A stretch of DNA of 64,000 bases from Clostridiaceae bacterium. GTDB taxonomy: Bacteria; Bacillota; Clostridia; Lachnospirales; Lachnospiraceae. Positions 18,901 to 27,109 of the stretch are shown one piece after another. The DNA is taken from the NCBI GenBank assembly GCA_910574345.1, contig CAJSZV010000009.1, forward strand, positions 148,372-212,371, in the 5' to 3' direction. The translations under genes were made by a program, and so were the position numbers. Numbering within the stretch: the first letter of the stretch is position 1; the number at the start of each line of letters is the position of its first letter. The notes beneath the pieces were generated by a model. It worked only from the letters and a program-made list of their open reading frames with translations, did not search any database and had not been told where the DNA came from.

Positions 18901-19446
18901 GAGGCAGTAGGATACGATCTGTACTGCAAGCTTTTAAATCAGGCCGTTCAGGCTCTCAAGGGAAAGCGGACAGAGGAAGAGGATTTCCAGTCTGTGGTGG
19001 ACTGTGATATCAATGCCTATATTCCGGCAGGTTATATTAAAAACGAGTATCAGAAGCTGGATATCTATAAGCGGATCTCTGCCATAGAGAATGAAGAAGA
19101 ATATATGGATATGCAGGATGAACTCATAGACCGTTTTGGGGAACTGCCCAAAACTGTGGAAAATCTGCTGCAGATCGCGTATTTAAAAGCCCTTGCTCAT
19201 CAGGCTTATGTGACGGAGGTGAATATTAACCGTCAGGAGATACGCATGATCATGTATCCCAAGGCAAGGCTGAGAACGGCACAAATGCCGGAACTGATTG
19301 CCGAATATAAAGGAAGCCTTAAGATGCAGACAGGTGAAAAGACGGGATTGTTTTATCAGGAAAAGACTGGAAAAAACCGCGACAGCAAAAAGATGATGGA
19401 GAAGGCGAAAGAGATTCTTGAGAAGCTGGGACAGCTGACGGAATAG
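15916..19446 (+). CDS. mfd: Transcription-repair coupling factor Mfd
   Basis: A full-length 1176-residue protein that pushes stalled RNA polymerase off DNA lesions and recruits UvrA. The order is a UvrB-like N-terminus, a lysine-rich linker (RKKKKRKKTS), a CarD-like RNA-polymerase-interaction domain starting SVGDYVVHEDHGLGIY, and the helicase core with GDVGYGKTE (Walker A) and DEEQRFG (DEEQ box). The RecG-like translocation region and the C-terminal autoinhibitory domain follow. It sits directly after pth and is probably co-transcribed with it. Confidence 0.96.
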   Translation: MSRVFVNPLTELAEYEEMNQALNRGQGPVQISGCMDSQKVHLMQETGDESVWKLVVTYDDSRAKEIYEDFRCFQDQVWLYPSRDLLFYTADIHGNLLTKQRMLVLKHLIEDRFGVVVTTLDGLMDHLLPLDAVKKQILTVRQGETVNTDEWRQRLVALGYERMAQVDGMGQFSIRGGIIDVFPLTEELPFRIELWDDEVDSIRTFDLESQRSVEQVDSVVLYPASEQALTKEQLDEGLKLVKEEARKQEKILRDQRKTEEAYRISSIIKEFTEGVEEGYVSSGLDSYLTYFCKDTVSFRQYFPRDHTLIFLDEPARLKEKGETVEAEFRESMIHRLEKGYLLPEQTSLLYSVKETMAGLMTDRTVMVTGLEQRLSGMTVKSRYGIQAKSINSYQNGFELLIKDLKRWKREKYRVILLSASHTRASRLAGELREYELSAFCPDDEEHQVQPGEILVTYGNLHRGFEYPQIKFVVITEGDMFGASRKKKKRKKTSYEGKKIQSFSELSVGDYVVHEDHGLGIYRGIEKIEQDRVVKDYLKIEYADGGNLYLLATRLDGIQKYAGADAKAPKLNKLGGEQWNKTKAKVKGAVKQIAKELVELYAARQETEGFRYSGDSVWQREFEELFPYEETDDQLDAIEATKKDMESRKIMDRLICGDVGYGKTEIALRAAFKAIQDGKQVVYLVPTTILAQQHYNTFVQRMKDFPVRVDLMSRFRSAAEQKKTLADLKRGLVDVVIGTHRVLSKDVVFKDLGLLIIDEEQRFGVAHKEKIKQLKANIDVLTLTATPIPRTLHMSLVGIRDMSVLEEPPVDRVPIQTYVMEYNDEMVREAINRELARNGQVYYVYNRVHDIEEVALHVSELVPGAAVVFAHGQMQERQLEKIMFDFVNGDIDVLVSTTIIETGLDIPNANTMIIHDADRMGLSQLYQLRGRVGRSSRVSYAFLMYKRDKMLKEEAEKRLQAIREFTELGSGIKIAMRDLEIRGAGNVLGAEQHGHMEAVGYDLYCKLLNQAVQALKGKRTEEEDFQSVVDCDINAYIPAGYIKNEYQKLDIYKRISAIENEEEYMDMQDELIDRFGELPKTVENLLQIAYLKALAHQAYVTEVNINRQEIRMIMYPKARLRTAQMPELIAEYKGSLKMQTGEKTGLFYQEKTGKNRDSKKMMEKAKEILEKLGQLTE

Positions 19447-19524
19447 GGTAAAACGGTTATACTTGACGAAATTTGAAACCTGATATAGAATGAAAATGGA
19501 ATTTACATCAGGGGGAGATTTCAG

Positions 19525-20457
19525 ATGATAAAAAGCATTATGGTTTCAGCGATTATGAGTACAGCCATGACGTTTACAGGGCCTGCAGGCCCGGTTCCAG
19601 AATACCCGGACAATGAAGAGACATATGCTCAGGTTGAGGTAATGGAAGAAGAGCCGGAAGAGTTTCAGACATCAGCTGTGGAACTGACCATGTTGTCCAA
19701 TGACAGGGATGCCCAGATGCTCAGTGTGATTATTCATTCGGAAACCGGGAGTACTGTGGTGATCGACGGAGGCTGGGCGGAAGACGGAGAATATCTTCTG
19801 GATGCTATAAAAAGAAAAGGCGGCAATGTAGATGCCTGGCTGATTACCCATCCTCACTCGGACCATATAGGCGCGCTGCACTATATTTTGGAGAATCGAA
19901 GAGACGAGATTAACATAGACAGGATTTACTATTCCTTTGCCCCTCTCAGCTGGTATGAAGAGGAATCACCGGATGAAGCCCCTGCCGTATTCGCTATCAT
20001 GGATGCACTGTCAGGCCTTCCGGAAGATATGATATGTGATTCCATTGGAAAAGGGTATGAGATTGAAGCCGGAGACATCCGCGTTACCGTGGTTAACAGC
20101 CGGTATAAGATGTTCAGTGATCCCATTAACAACAGCAGTATGGTCTATTCAGTGGAAGCAGGCGGACAGAAGATACTGTTTTTAGGTGATATGGGTTTTG
20201 ACGGCGGGAATCAGCTGTTAAGAGATGCCAAGGATCATTTAAAGTCAGATATTGTTCAGGTGGCGCACCATGGCCAGAACGGAGTCGGACAGAAAGTGTA
20301 TGACGCTATTTCTCCGGAGATCTGCCTGTGGCCCACACCTCAGTGGCTGTGGGATAATGAAGGCGGCCAATGGAGGACCACGGAGACAAGAGAATGGCTG
20401 CGGTCTGCAGATAATTATTGTACCAAGGACGGAGACATTGTTCTGCAGCTGAATTAA
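19525..20457 (+). CDS. Metallo-beta-lactamase-fold hydrolase, probably exported
   Basis: A 310-residue protein with the metal-binding motif THPHSDHIGAL, later ligands in FLGDMG and a histidine in VAHHGQNG. This resembles the beta-lactamase-like domain of ComEC, but no membrane segments of a DNA channel are present. The N-terminus is hydrophobic with a possible signal peptide ending near TFTGPAGP, followed by an acidic stretch, so it may act outside the cytoplasm. The start follows AGGGGGAG. The substrate is unknown; a phosphodiester or nucleic acid is plausible from the fold. Confidence 0.82.
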   Translation: MIKSIMVSAIMSTAMTFTGPAGPVPEYPDNEETYAQVEVMEEEPEEFQTSAVELTMLSNDRDAQMLSVIIHSETGSTVVIDGGWAEDGEYLLDAIKRKGGNVDAWLITHPHSDHIGALHYILENRRDEINIDRIYYSFAPLSWYEEESPDEAPAVFAIMDALSGLPEDMICDSIGKGYEIEAGDIRVTVVNSRYKMFSDPINNSSMVYSVEAGGQKILFLGDMGFDGGNQLLRDAKDHLKSDIVQVAHHGQNGVGQKVYDAISPEICLWPTPQWLWDNEGGQWRTTETREWLRSADNYCTKDGDIVLQLN

Positions 20458-20464
20458 AAGGAGG

Positions 20465-20499
20465 AAAAGCCGGTTTCCTATTGGAGGAAGCCGGCTTTT
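20465..20499. terminator. Bidirectional terminator between MBL gene and bioY
   Basis: AAAAGCCGG (20465-20473) pairs with CCGGCTTTT (20491-20499). The arms supply A and T tracts on both sides, so it can serve the two convergent genes. Confidence 0.85.
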
Positions 20500-21065
20500 A
20501 TTAATGACTGGCGGATCCGTTTTCCTAGGATGACAGCCAGAATCGTGATAACCATATCCTTGGGAATAAATGCTGCAAAAGAGTAGGCTATAATGGCCTT
20601 AAACGACATCTCCGATGTGAGAAGAGACCACTGAAAAGCCCCTGCGAACTCAACAATCATTAGCCCTGTAAGAGCAAGGATAAAAGAGGACATTCTGACT
20701 ACAAAAGGATTGGAATGCTTAATATGTATCCCTGATAAGCCTGCCATAAGGGGCCATGCCAGAATATAACCTCCCGTCATACCTGCAAGGCACTGAATTC
20801 CGCCCTGGAAGTTAGCAAAGATGGGAAGACCTATGGCGCCGAGAAGGATGTAAACCAAAGTTGCCATACAGCCCAGTTTCCAACCCAGAACAGTCCCTGT
20901 AAGGGCAATCCCAAAAAGCTGAATGGTGATGGGGACTCCTGTGGGAAGGGGGATGGAGATCTGGGAAATAACAGCCAGAATACCGGCAAACATACCTGTT
21001 AAAACCAGCTCCCGTGTGGTGATTGTCTGACTCTTTGCTGCAGATTGTGAAGATACAGAGTTCAT
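20478..21065 (-). CDS. bioY: Biotin transporter BioY
   Basis: A 195-residue membrane protein with about six helices, the substrate-binding S component of the energy-coupling-factor biotin importer. The typical GVPITIQ segment and the GAIGLPIFANFQGG motif with a conserved Gly-rich loop are present. No ATPase or T component is nearby, so it must share the general ECF module or act alone. Upstream there is a promoter overlapped by a BirA-like inverted repeat, which fits repression by biotin. Confidence 0.93.
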   Translation of the reverse strand: MNSVSSQSAAKSQTITTRELVLTGMFAGILAVISQISIPLPTGVPITIQLFGIALTGTVLGWKLGCMATLVYILLGAIGLPIFANFQGGIQCLAGMTGGYILAWPLMAGLSGIHIKHSNPFVVRMSSFILALTGLMIVEFAGAFQWSLLTSEMSFKAIIAYSFAAFIPKDMVITILAVILGKRIRQSLIKAGFLQ

Positions 21066-21119
21066 AAAAATATCCTTTCTGAAAACTGCCTTGTACAGGC
21101 GGTGAATTTGTTCAAGAAG

Positions 21120-21172
21120 AATATATCATGCTGTAAAAAGAATGTCAACTATAAAAACAAAACAGTTAACAA
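21120..21172 (-). promoter_or_regulatory. bioY promoter with BirA-like operator
   Basis: Read on the minus strand, TTGACA (21148-21143) and TATATT (21125-21120) are 17 bases apart. An inverted repeat, ATGTCAACT at 21142-21150 and AGTTAACAA at 21164-21172 with a 13-base spacer, overlaps the -35. Firmicute BirA sites are inverted repeats of this GTTAAC type, so biotin control is inferred. Confidence 0.65.
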
Positions 21173-21208
21173 TTCGATAAAAAGTAAATTTCTAAGGAGG
21201 GCAAGACC

Positions 21209-24200
21209 ATGTATATAGCGGATTTACACATTCATTCCCGGTATTCGCGGGCAACCAGCAGGGAATGTACGCCGGAATATCTTGACATGTGGGCAAGAAG
21301 GAAAGGAATTGATCTCTTAGGGACAGGTGATTTTACCCATCCGGCATGGCGCAGTGAATTGGAGGAAAAGCTGACCCCGGCAGAAGAAGGGCTGTATCAA
21401 TTAAAAGAGGAACTGCAGCTGAAAGACTATATATTGGGAAAGACAAGTCCCAGGTTTGTGATCTCCGGAGAGATCAGCTCCATCTACAAGAAAAACGGGC
21501 GGGTGAGGAAGGTGCATAATGTAATCCTTCTTCCAGGTCTTGCAGATGCCAAAAGATTATCGGAAAAATTAGAGACCATCGGCAATATCCATTCCGACGG
21601 CCGTCCCATTCTGGGGCTGGACAGCCGGGATCTGTTAGAGATTACCCTGGAGATCTGTCCAAGAGCAATTTTTGTTCCCGCTCATATCTGGACTCCTCAT
21701 TTTTCCATGTTCGGAGCCTTTTCCGGATTCGATACCATAGAGGAGTGTTTTGAAGATCTGACTCCTCACATTCATGCCATAGAGACAGGGCTTTCTTCGG
21801 ATCCGCCTATGAACTGGCGGCTGTCGGCTCTGGATCATCTGCAGATGATCTCCAATTCTGATGCCCATTCTCCCGGAAAACTGGGGCGGGAAGCTAATCT
21901 GCTGGATATAGAGATGTCTTATGACGGGCTGTATGAAGCGATTCAGAGGGGAAAAGGCCTGGCAGGAACCATTGAGTTCTTCCCGGAAGAAGGAAAATAC
22001 CATTTTGACGGCCACCGCAAATGCCATCTGTGTTTAAGCCCCAGGGAAGCGGAAAAATATGGGGGCGAATGTCCGGTCTGCCACAAAAAGCTGACTCTGG
22101 GAGTGTCCCACAGAATCCAGCAGCTGGCAGACAGGGAAGAGGGATATAAGCGTGCCGACGGCAGGCCTTTTGAGAGTCTGGTTCCCCTGCCGGAGGTGAT
22201 CGCCGCTTCCACCGGTTATTCTGCAGCCAGTATGAAGGTTCAGAAAAAGTACGAGGACATGGTGAAAAGTCTGGGTCCGGAATTTGATATTTTAAGATTG
22301 ATTTCACCGGAAGATATCAAAAGGAAGGCCGGATATTTTGTGGCGGAGGGAATCTGGAGACTGCGTCAGGGAAAGGTACAGCGTTTTCCGGGGTTCGACG
22401 GGGAGTATGGAACCATAAAACTCTTTGAGCCGTCAGAATTAGAGTCCATGGACGGTCAGATGAGCATGTTCAGGCGGGCTGATATAGGACCAGGAGGTCA
22501 GGATGAGACGAAGGCAGAGACTGGTCTTAAGGTCCGGGAGCGGCAGGAGGGGGATATGAATTCCCAGACTGTTCACGGAGATATGAAAGAGGCAGCAAAA
22601 CCGGGTAAATCCATAGACATGGAACCTAATGAGAAGCAGCTAGAGGCTATTGAGTCCATCGCACCAAGACTTGCAGTAATAGCCGGGCCCGGCACGGGCA
22701 AGACAGGAACCTTAGTTTCCCGCATTCTCTGCCTTCTTGAAAGGCGTAAGGTAAAGCCGTCGGAGATCACAGCCGTTACCTTTACCAATAAAGCGGCCCA
22801 GGAGATGAGGAGCCGCCTGGAAGAGCGGATGGGAGGAAGAAAGGCTGTAAAAAATATGCAGATCGGCACCTTTCACTCCATCAGCCATGAACTCCTGAAA
22901 CAGCAGGGCGAGTCTTTTGTCCTTGCAGACGAAGGGGAAGTGATGGAAATCGTCAGGGAAGCGGCTGAAGAATTGGGAATCAAAGGGAATGTTGGAAAAC
23001 TGCGTCAGGCCATATCAGAGCGGAGGACTCACATGGACAAAGACCATGACCTGGCGGATGAGGGCAGCTTTTCTTCGTCAGAACTTGACCAGGCCGTGAA
23101 GATTTATGAAGAACGTCTTGCCGCCATGAATGCAGTGGATTTTGACGATCTTTTGCTGCGGGCATTGGAATTGTCTGGCAGGCAGTCCAAAAGATTTTCC
23201 TATCTTTTAGTGGATGAGTTTCAGGATATCAGCCCTCTGCAGTATCAGCTGATTCAGGCATGGAGCAAGGGGGGACGGGAGGTATTTATAATCGGAGATC
23301 CGAACCAGGCTATCTATGGATTCAGAGGAGCGAAGTTCGGCAGTTTTCACCAGTTTTGTGAAGAGCAAAAGGCAGAGATCATCCGTCTGAATCAGAATTA
23401 TCGTTCCACACCGGAGATCCTTACCCTGTCGCAGCAGGTACTGGGAGGTAACGGGGACACCTTAAAGCCTGTGAAGGGCCCCGGTTTTCCCGTACGTCTT
23501 GTACAGGCTCAGGGGGAAATGAGTGAGGCCATATTCGTGGCAAAGGAGATTAACCGGCTTGTGGGCGGAATTGATATGCTGGACGCCCAGGCGGGATTTT
23601 TCACTCCGGACACCAGACAGACAAGAAGTTTTGCGGACATTGCGGTTCTGTACCGCACTCACCGCCAGACAGAACTTTTGGAAAAGTGCCTGAAAAAAGA
23701 GGGAATTCCTTATGTAGTCGTGGGAAAAGAAGAATTTCTGGAAGCAGATACTGTGCGGGGAAGCCTGGGATTTTTTAAAAGCGTCTTAAATACCGGGGAT
23801 TGTCTGTCGCGAAGATTATGTCTCAGGCTTTTATGGAAGCTGGAGGAAAACGAGGTCTCACAATGTGTATATGAGACCTTGGCAGAGAAATACAGAAAAT
23901 TGTGTAAGAAAGGGAAGCCTCAGACGATCTGGCAGTCCTGGAGGGACGATATGGGGCTTTTGGATGATAAGGATATGGAAAAGCTCTCAGGCATGGCAGT
24001 GTTTTATAAGACCATGGGGGAGATGATAGAAGCTGTTGCATTTGGAAAGGAGAGCGACTTGAAAAGGTGCGGGGGAAAGACCTATACGTCAGACTCCGTG
24101 ACCCTTATGACCATGCATGGTTCGAAAGGACTGGAGTTTCCGGCGGTTCTTTTGTATGGAGTGAGAAAAGGCATGGTTCCTTTGGAATTTAAGGGGAAGA

Positions 24201-24403
24201 ACAGGGATGCGGATGAAGAGCGGAGAGTTCTCTACGTTGGCATGACCAGGGCAAAAGAAGAACTGATTATAACAACGTCAGGGGACATGTCGGAATTTTT
24301 GGAACGTGTACCGGACGCAATGTTAGAAAAGGAAACAGCGCAGCAGAAAAACAGCGCCTGGAACAATGGAAGGCAGATGAGCCTCTTTGATTTTATGAGC
24401 TGA
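21209..24403 (+). CDS. PHP phosphoesterase / zinc ribbon / UvrD helicase fusion
   Basis: A 1064-residue fusion. Residues 1 to about 400 are a PHP-type metal phosphoesterase: DLHIHSRYSR at the start, GTGDFTHP, VPAHIWTP and SNSDAHSPG give the usual His/Asp metal ligands. It includes a four-cysteine zinc ribbon (CHLC and CPVC) near residues 273-296. A poorly conserved linker follows. From about residue 470 there is a superfamily 1 helicase: Walker A GPGTGKT at 493-499, DEFQD at 669-673, QNYRST, TMHGSKGLEFP and YVGMTRAKEEL. The combination suggests a DNA unwinding and end-processing or repair enzyme. The start follows AAGGAGGG. Confidence 0.9.
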   Translation: MYIADLHIHSRYSRATSRECTPEYLDMWARRKGIDLLGTGDFTHPAWRSELEEKLTPAEEGLYQLKEELQLKDYILGKTSPRFVISGEISSIYKKNGRVRKVHNVILLPGLADAKRLSEKLETIGNIHSDGRPILGLDSRDLLEITLEICPRAIFVPAHIWTPHFSMFGAFSGFDTIEECFEDLTPHIHAIETGLSSDPPMNWRLSALDHLQMISNSDAHSPGKLGREANLLDIEMSYDGLYEAIQRGKGLAGTIEFFPEEGKYHFDGHRKCHLCLSPREAEKYGGECPVCHKKLTLGVSHRIQQLADREEGYKRADGRPFESLVPLPEVIAASTGYSAASMKVQKKYEDMVKSLGPEFDILRLISPEDIKRKAGYFVAEGIWRLRQGKVQRFPGFDGEYGTIKLFEPSELESMDGQMSMFRRADIGPGGQDETKAETGLKVRERQEGDMNSQTVHGDMKEAAKPGKSIDMEPNEKQLEAIESIAPRLAVIAGPGTGKTGTLVSRILCLLERRKVKPSEITAVTFTNKAAQEMRSRLEERMGGRKAVKNMQIGTFHSISHELLKQQGESFVLADEGEVMEIVREAAEELGIKGNVGKLRQAISERRTHMDKDHDLADEGSFSSSELDQAVKIYEERLAAMNAVDFDDLLLRALELSGRQSKRFSYLLVDEFQDISPLQYQLIQAWSKGGREVFIIGDPNQAIYGFRGAKFGSFHQFCEEQKAEIIRLNQNYRSTPEILTLSQQVLGGNGDTLKPVKGPGFPVRLVQAQGEMSEAIFVAKEINRLVGGIDMLDAQAGFFTPDTRQTRSFADIAVLYRTHRQTELLEKCLKKEGIPYVVVGKEEFLEADTVRGSLGFFKSVLNTGDCLSRRLCLRLLWKLEENEVSQCVYETLAEKYRKLCKKGKPQTIWQSWRDDMGLLDDKDMEKLSGMAVFYKTMGEMIEAVAFGKESDLKRCGGKTYTSDSVTLMTMHGSKGLEFPAVLLYGVRKGMVPLEFKGKNRDADEERRVLYVGMTRAKEELIITTSGDMSEFLERVPDAMLEKETAQQKNSAWNNGRQMSLFDFMS

Positions 24404-24481
24404 ATGAAATGATTACAAAAGAGACTGTACTGCTTAATTCCCAAAGGATAAAAAATAAAATCTTTTCTGCTGTAGGAGAAT

Positions 24482-24653
24482 GTGGTATAATGTGCGCAAA
24501 GGGCAGAGTCAGGCGGTCCTGCAGGCATCTGCCGGACCATTTGATGAGCGAAGCGAATCCGGAAGAACTGTGATTTTCCGGGGCTCTGTTCGTGACTTAC
24601 GGCAATCGTGGTATCGGCAGGCGGAAAGAACAGTTGGGGAATTAAGAAGGTGT
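24482..24653 (+). promoter_or_regulatory. Extended -10 promoter and structured leader before the diguanylate cyclase
   Basis: TGGTATAAT at 24483-24491 is a good extended -10, giving a leader of about 155 bases. It holds three successive inverted repeats: 24515-24538 (GGTCC/GGACC outer, GCAG/CTGC inner), 24559-24581 (CCGGAA/TTCCGG) and 24586-24633 (CTGTTC/GAACAG). I do not recognise the c-di-GMP riboswitch consensus in it. The leader is also open in the gene frame, so part of it could instead be coding. Confidence 0.5.
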
Positions 24654-25868
24654 ATGGTGAGAAACAGAGTGGAGATAGATAAGAAAAAAAATGATATTCA
24701 GCTGCTTTTTGAGAGCAGCAATCTTCAAAGACTGCAGGAATGGGTGGAGGAGATGCTCAAGTTTTCCGCGGCTGTTGCCGGAGGAGAGCTGTCAGGGGAT
24801 ATTCCATCCCCAGAGAATCCTTTATGTGAGAATTTGATAGAGCTGCAGGCCCAGTTAAAACATATCATATGGCAGGCAAAACAAGTGGCGGCTGGGGATT
24901 ATTCTCAGGAGATCAAGGGGCTGGGGGAGTTTGCAGAGGTATTTAATACCATAATCGGCCAGATGAGAGAGAGAGACAGCCAGCTCACACAAGAACAGGA
25001 AGAGATCAAAAAGCAGATCGAGACGGTACACAATTATAATGAACTTCTGCTGGAGCTGACAAGAAAGCAAAACGAATGGATACTTGTTGTTGATGCGGAG
25101 AGCCGGGAGATTGTGTACTGCAATAAGCGCAAAGAAGGGCAGGAGGAAGCCGAGGACCCGGAATTTTGCGATATATGCGAGCATCGTCTGCCGTTTCGCA
25201 ACAAGCTGATTAAGTGGGATGAGGAGGATCAGGACAACCGATGGGAGATCAGTGACGGTGCCCACCGTTATTACAGAATCACCACATTTCCCCTGGAGTG
25301 GCAGAACAGGAGAGCCAATGCCCATATCCTTAAAGATATTACAGATGAGAAGCTGCGGACCAGTTCCTTAAAAGACAAGGCTTATCACGATGCTCTGACG
25401 GGCATTTATAACCGGATATATTTTGAGGAATATATGGAGAAAACCTTAAGAGACAAAGAGCGGATCGTTTTGGGATACCTGGATTTGGACTGCTTAAAGA
25501 ACATCAATGACAAGTATGGACACGCGGCAGGCGATAACTACATTCGTCTTTTTGTCCACACGATTCAGAAGAACTTCCGAAATACAGACGTGTTTGCAAG
25601 GGTTGGGGGAGACGAATTCTGCCTGATTTTAAAGACCACGGAAAAAGAGGTGGTTCTGGAAAAACTCCAGACCGCCATGGATGAGTTCAGAAGCTACACG
25701 GATAAAAAGAATGTCCATGGCTTCAGCTATGGCGTGGTAGAGGTGAGAGGTGAAGAGGAGACCAGGACTCTTAAAGAGATCATTGATACGGCGGATGCCG
25801 CCATGTATGAGTGCAAGCGGAACAACAAGGAGATATATAAAAAATGGCGGGAGGAAGACAGAATATGA
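24654..25868 (+). CDS. Diguanylate cyclase with HAMP-like and PAS-like regions
   Basis: A 404-residue enzyme predicted to make c-di-GMP from two GTP. An N-terminal helical region with a HAMP-like part (QVAAGDYSQEIKGLGEF) is followed by a coiled coil and a PAS-like segment (WILVVDAESREIVYCN). The GGDEF motif is intact near residues 318-322. RNTD lies five residues before it, matching the inhibitory I-site. No membrane helix is seen, so it should be cytosolic. The start is uncertain: ATG 24654 is only three bases from AAGAAGG, while GTG 24657 has better spacing. Its stop overlaps the ackA start (ATGA). Confidence 0.9.
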   Translation: MVRNRVEIDKKKNDIQLLFESSNLQRLQEWVEEMLKFSAAVAGGELSGDIPSPENPLCENLIELQAQLKHIIWQAKQVAAGDYSQEIKGLGEFAEVFNTIIGQMRERDSQLTQEQEEIKKQIETVHNYNELLLELTRKQNEWILVVDAESREIVYCNKRKEGQEEAEDPEFCDICEHRLPFRNKLIKWDEEDQDNRWEISDGAHRYYRITTFPLEWQNRRANAHILKDITDEKLRTSSLKDKAYHDALTGIYNRIYFEEYMEKTLRDKERIVLGYLDLDCLKNINDKYGHAAGDNYIRLFVHTIQKNFRNTDVFARVGGDEFCLILKTTEKEVVLEKLQTAMDEFRSYTDKKNVHGFSYGVVEVRGEEETRTLKEIIDTADAAMYECKRNNKEIYKKWREEDRI

Positions 25869-27076
25869 AGATTCTGGTTATAAACAGCGGCAGTTCTTCC
25901 CTGAAATTCCAGGTTATTGACTCCGAAAGCGAGCAGGCCATGGTGAAGGGACTCTGTGAACGCATCGGAATCGACGGAGTCTTTACCTACAAGACAGACA
26001 AAATATCCATAAAAGAGTCGGTATCCATGAGAGACCATACACAGGCGGTTCACAGGCTGTTGGATGCTCTGGTTGACCCGGAACACGGAATTATCAGTGA
26101 TTTTTCGGAGATTGATGTGATCGGCCACCGGCTGGTTCACGGCGGAGAGAAGTTTACCGGTTCCGTGGTGGTAACGGACGAGGTGATTCAGGCCATGACA
26201 GAGTGCAACGACCTGGCTCCTCTCCACAATCCGGCTAATTTAATCGGTGTAGATGCCTGCCGGAAGCTGATGCCTGATACTCTCATGGTGGGAGTATTCG
26301 ACACGGCCTTCAATCAGACAATGGAACCAAAGGCCTATCTCTACGGGCTTCCTTACCGGTATTATGAGAAATATAAGATCCGCCGTTACGGTTTTCACGG
26401 CATCAGCCACAAGTATGTGTCTCAGAGAGCCGCGCAGTTTATGGGACAGGATCCAAGGCATGTGAAAACCATTGTATGCCACTTGGGCAACGGCGCCAGC
26501 ATCAGTGCGGTGAAGTATGGTAAAGTCATTGATAATTCCATGGGATTTACCCCTTTGGAGGGGCTTGTCATGGGAACCCGGTGCGGGGATGTGGATCCGG
26601 GGGCCCTGGAATTTCTGGCCAAAAAGGAGAACCTGGATTTTCCCCAGATTATGGCCATTCTGAATCAGGAGTCGGGAGTTCTGGGCATATCCAAGAACTT
26701 TTCCAGCGACTTCAGAGAACTGAAGGATGCGGAGATTAAATATAACGAGAAAGCGGCCCTGGCCAGGGAGATATTCGCCTACAAAGTGGCCAAATATGTA
26801 GGAAGTTATGCGGCGGCCATGAACGGTGTGGACAACATTGTCTTTACTGCCGGAGTGGGTGAGAATGATTCCGATATCAGAGAAGAGATCTGCAGTTATC
26901 TGGAATTTTTAGGCATTACCATTGACGAATTAAAAAACAGAGAGCAGGCCGAAGCGGTGAGAATCTCCGAAAGGTCTTCCAAGGTAAATGTTCTGGTGAT
27001 CAGAACCAATGAGGAACTGGAGATTGCCAGGGAAGCGGCGGCAGTGGCAAGACAGGCGGGAACAGTCAGAGAGTGA
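25865..27076 (+). CDS. ackA: Acetate kinase
   Basis: A 403-residue enzyme that converts acetyl phosphate and ADP to acetate and ATP, the main substrate-level phosphorylation step in many fermenters. The signature ILVINSGSSSLKFQ opens it, and GVFDTAFNQTM, HLGNGASISA and FTAGVGEN follow. The ATG at 25865 overlaps the cyclase stop and has GGGAGGAAG upstream. The usual partner pta is not adjacent, which is unusual but not unique. Coupling to a diguanylate cyclase means both proteins are made from one message. Confidence 0.96.
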   Translation: MKILVINSGSSSLKFQVIDSESEQAMVKGLCERIGIDGVFTYKTDKISIKESVSMRDHTQAVHRLLDALVDPEHGIISDFSEIDVIGHRLVHGGEKFTGSVVVTDEVIQAMTECNDLAPLHNPANLIGVDACRKLMPDTLMVGVFDTAFNQTMEPKAYLYGLPYRYYEKYKIRRYGFHGISHKYVSQRAAQFMGQDPRHVKTIVCHLGNGASISAVKYGKVIDNSMGFTPLEGLVMGTRCGDVDPGALEFLAKKENLDFPQIMAILNQESGVLGISKNFSSDFRELKDAEIKYNEKAALAREIFAYKVAKYVGSYAAAMNGVDNIVFTAGVGENDSDIREEICSYLEFLGITIDELKNREQAEAVRISERSSKVNVLVIRTNEELEIAREAAAVARQAGTVRE

Positions 27077-27095
27077 CAGGCCCGCCTGTCTTTTG
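27051..27095 (+). terminator. Terminator overlapping the end of ackA
   Basis: GACAGGCGGG (27051-27060) pairs perfectly with CCCGCCTGTC (27081-27090), followed by TTTT. A shorter alternative hairpin uses GACAGG at 27075-27080. The left arm is inside the ackA coding sequence. Confidence 0.85.
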
Positions 27096-27109
27096 CTTAA
27101 GGAAGAAGA

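Noticed and set aside
24498..24650. Known c-di-GMP riboswitch in the cyclase leader
   Set aside because: I could not find the conserved core of the c-di-GMP-I class and do not remember class II well enough to claim a match, so it is left as a structured leader only.
24480..24653. In-frame ATG at 24480 as the start of the diguanylate cyclase
   Set aside because: The ATG lies within the extended -10 box and has no ribosome site; the next 58 codons show no domain.
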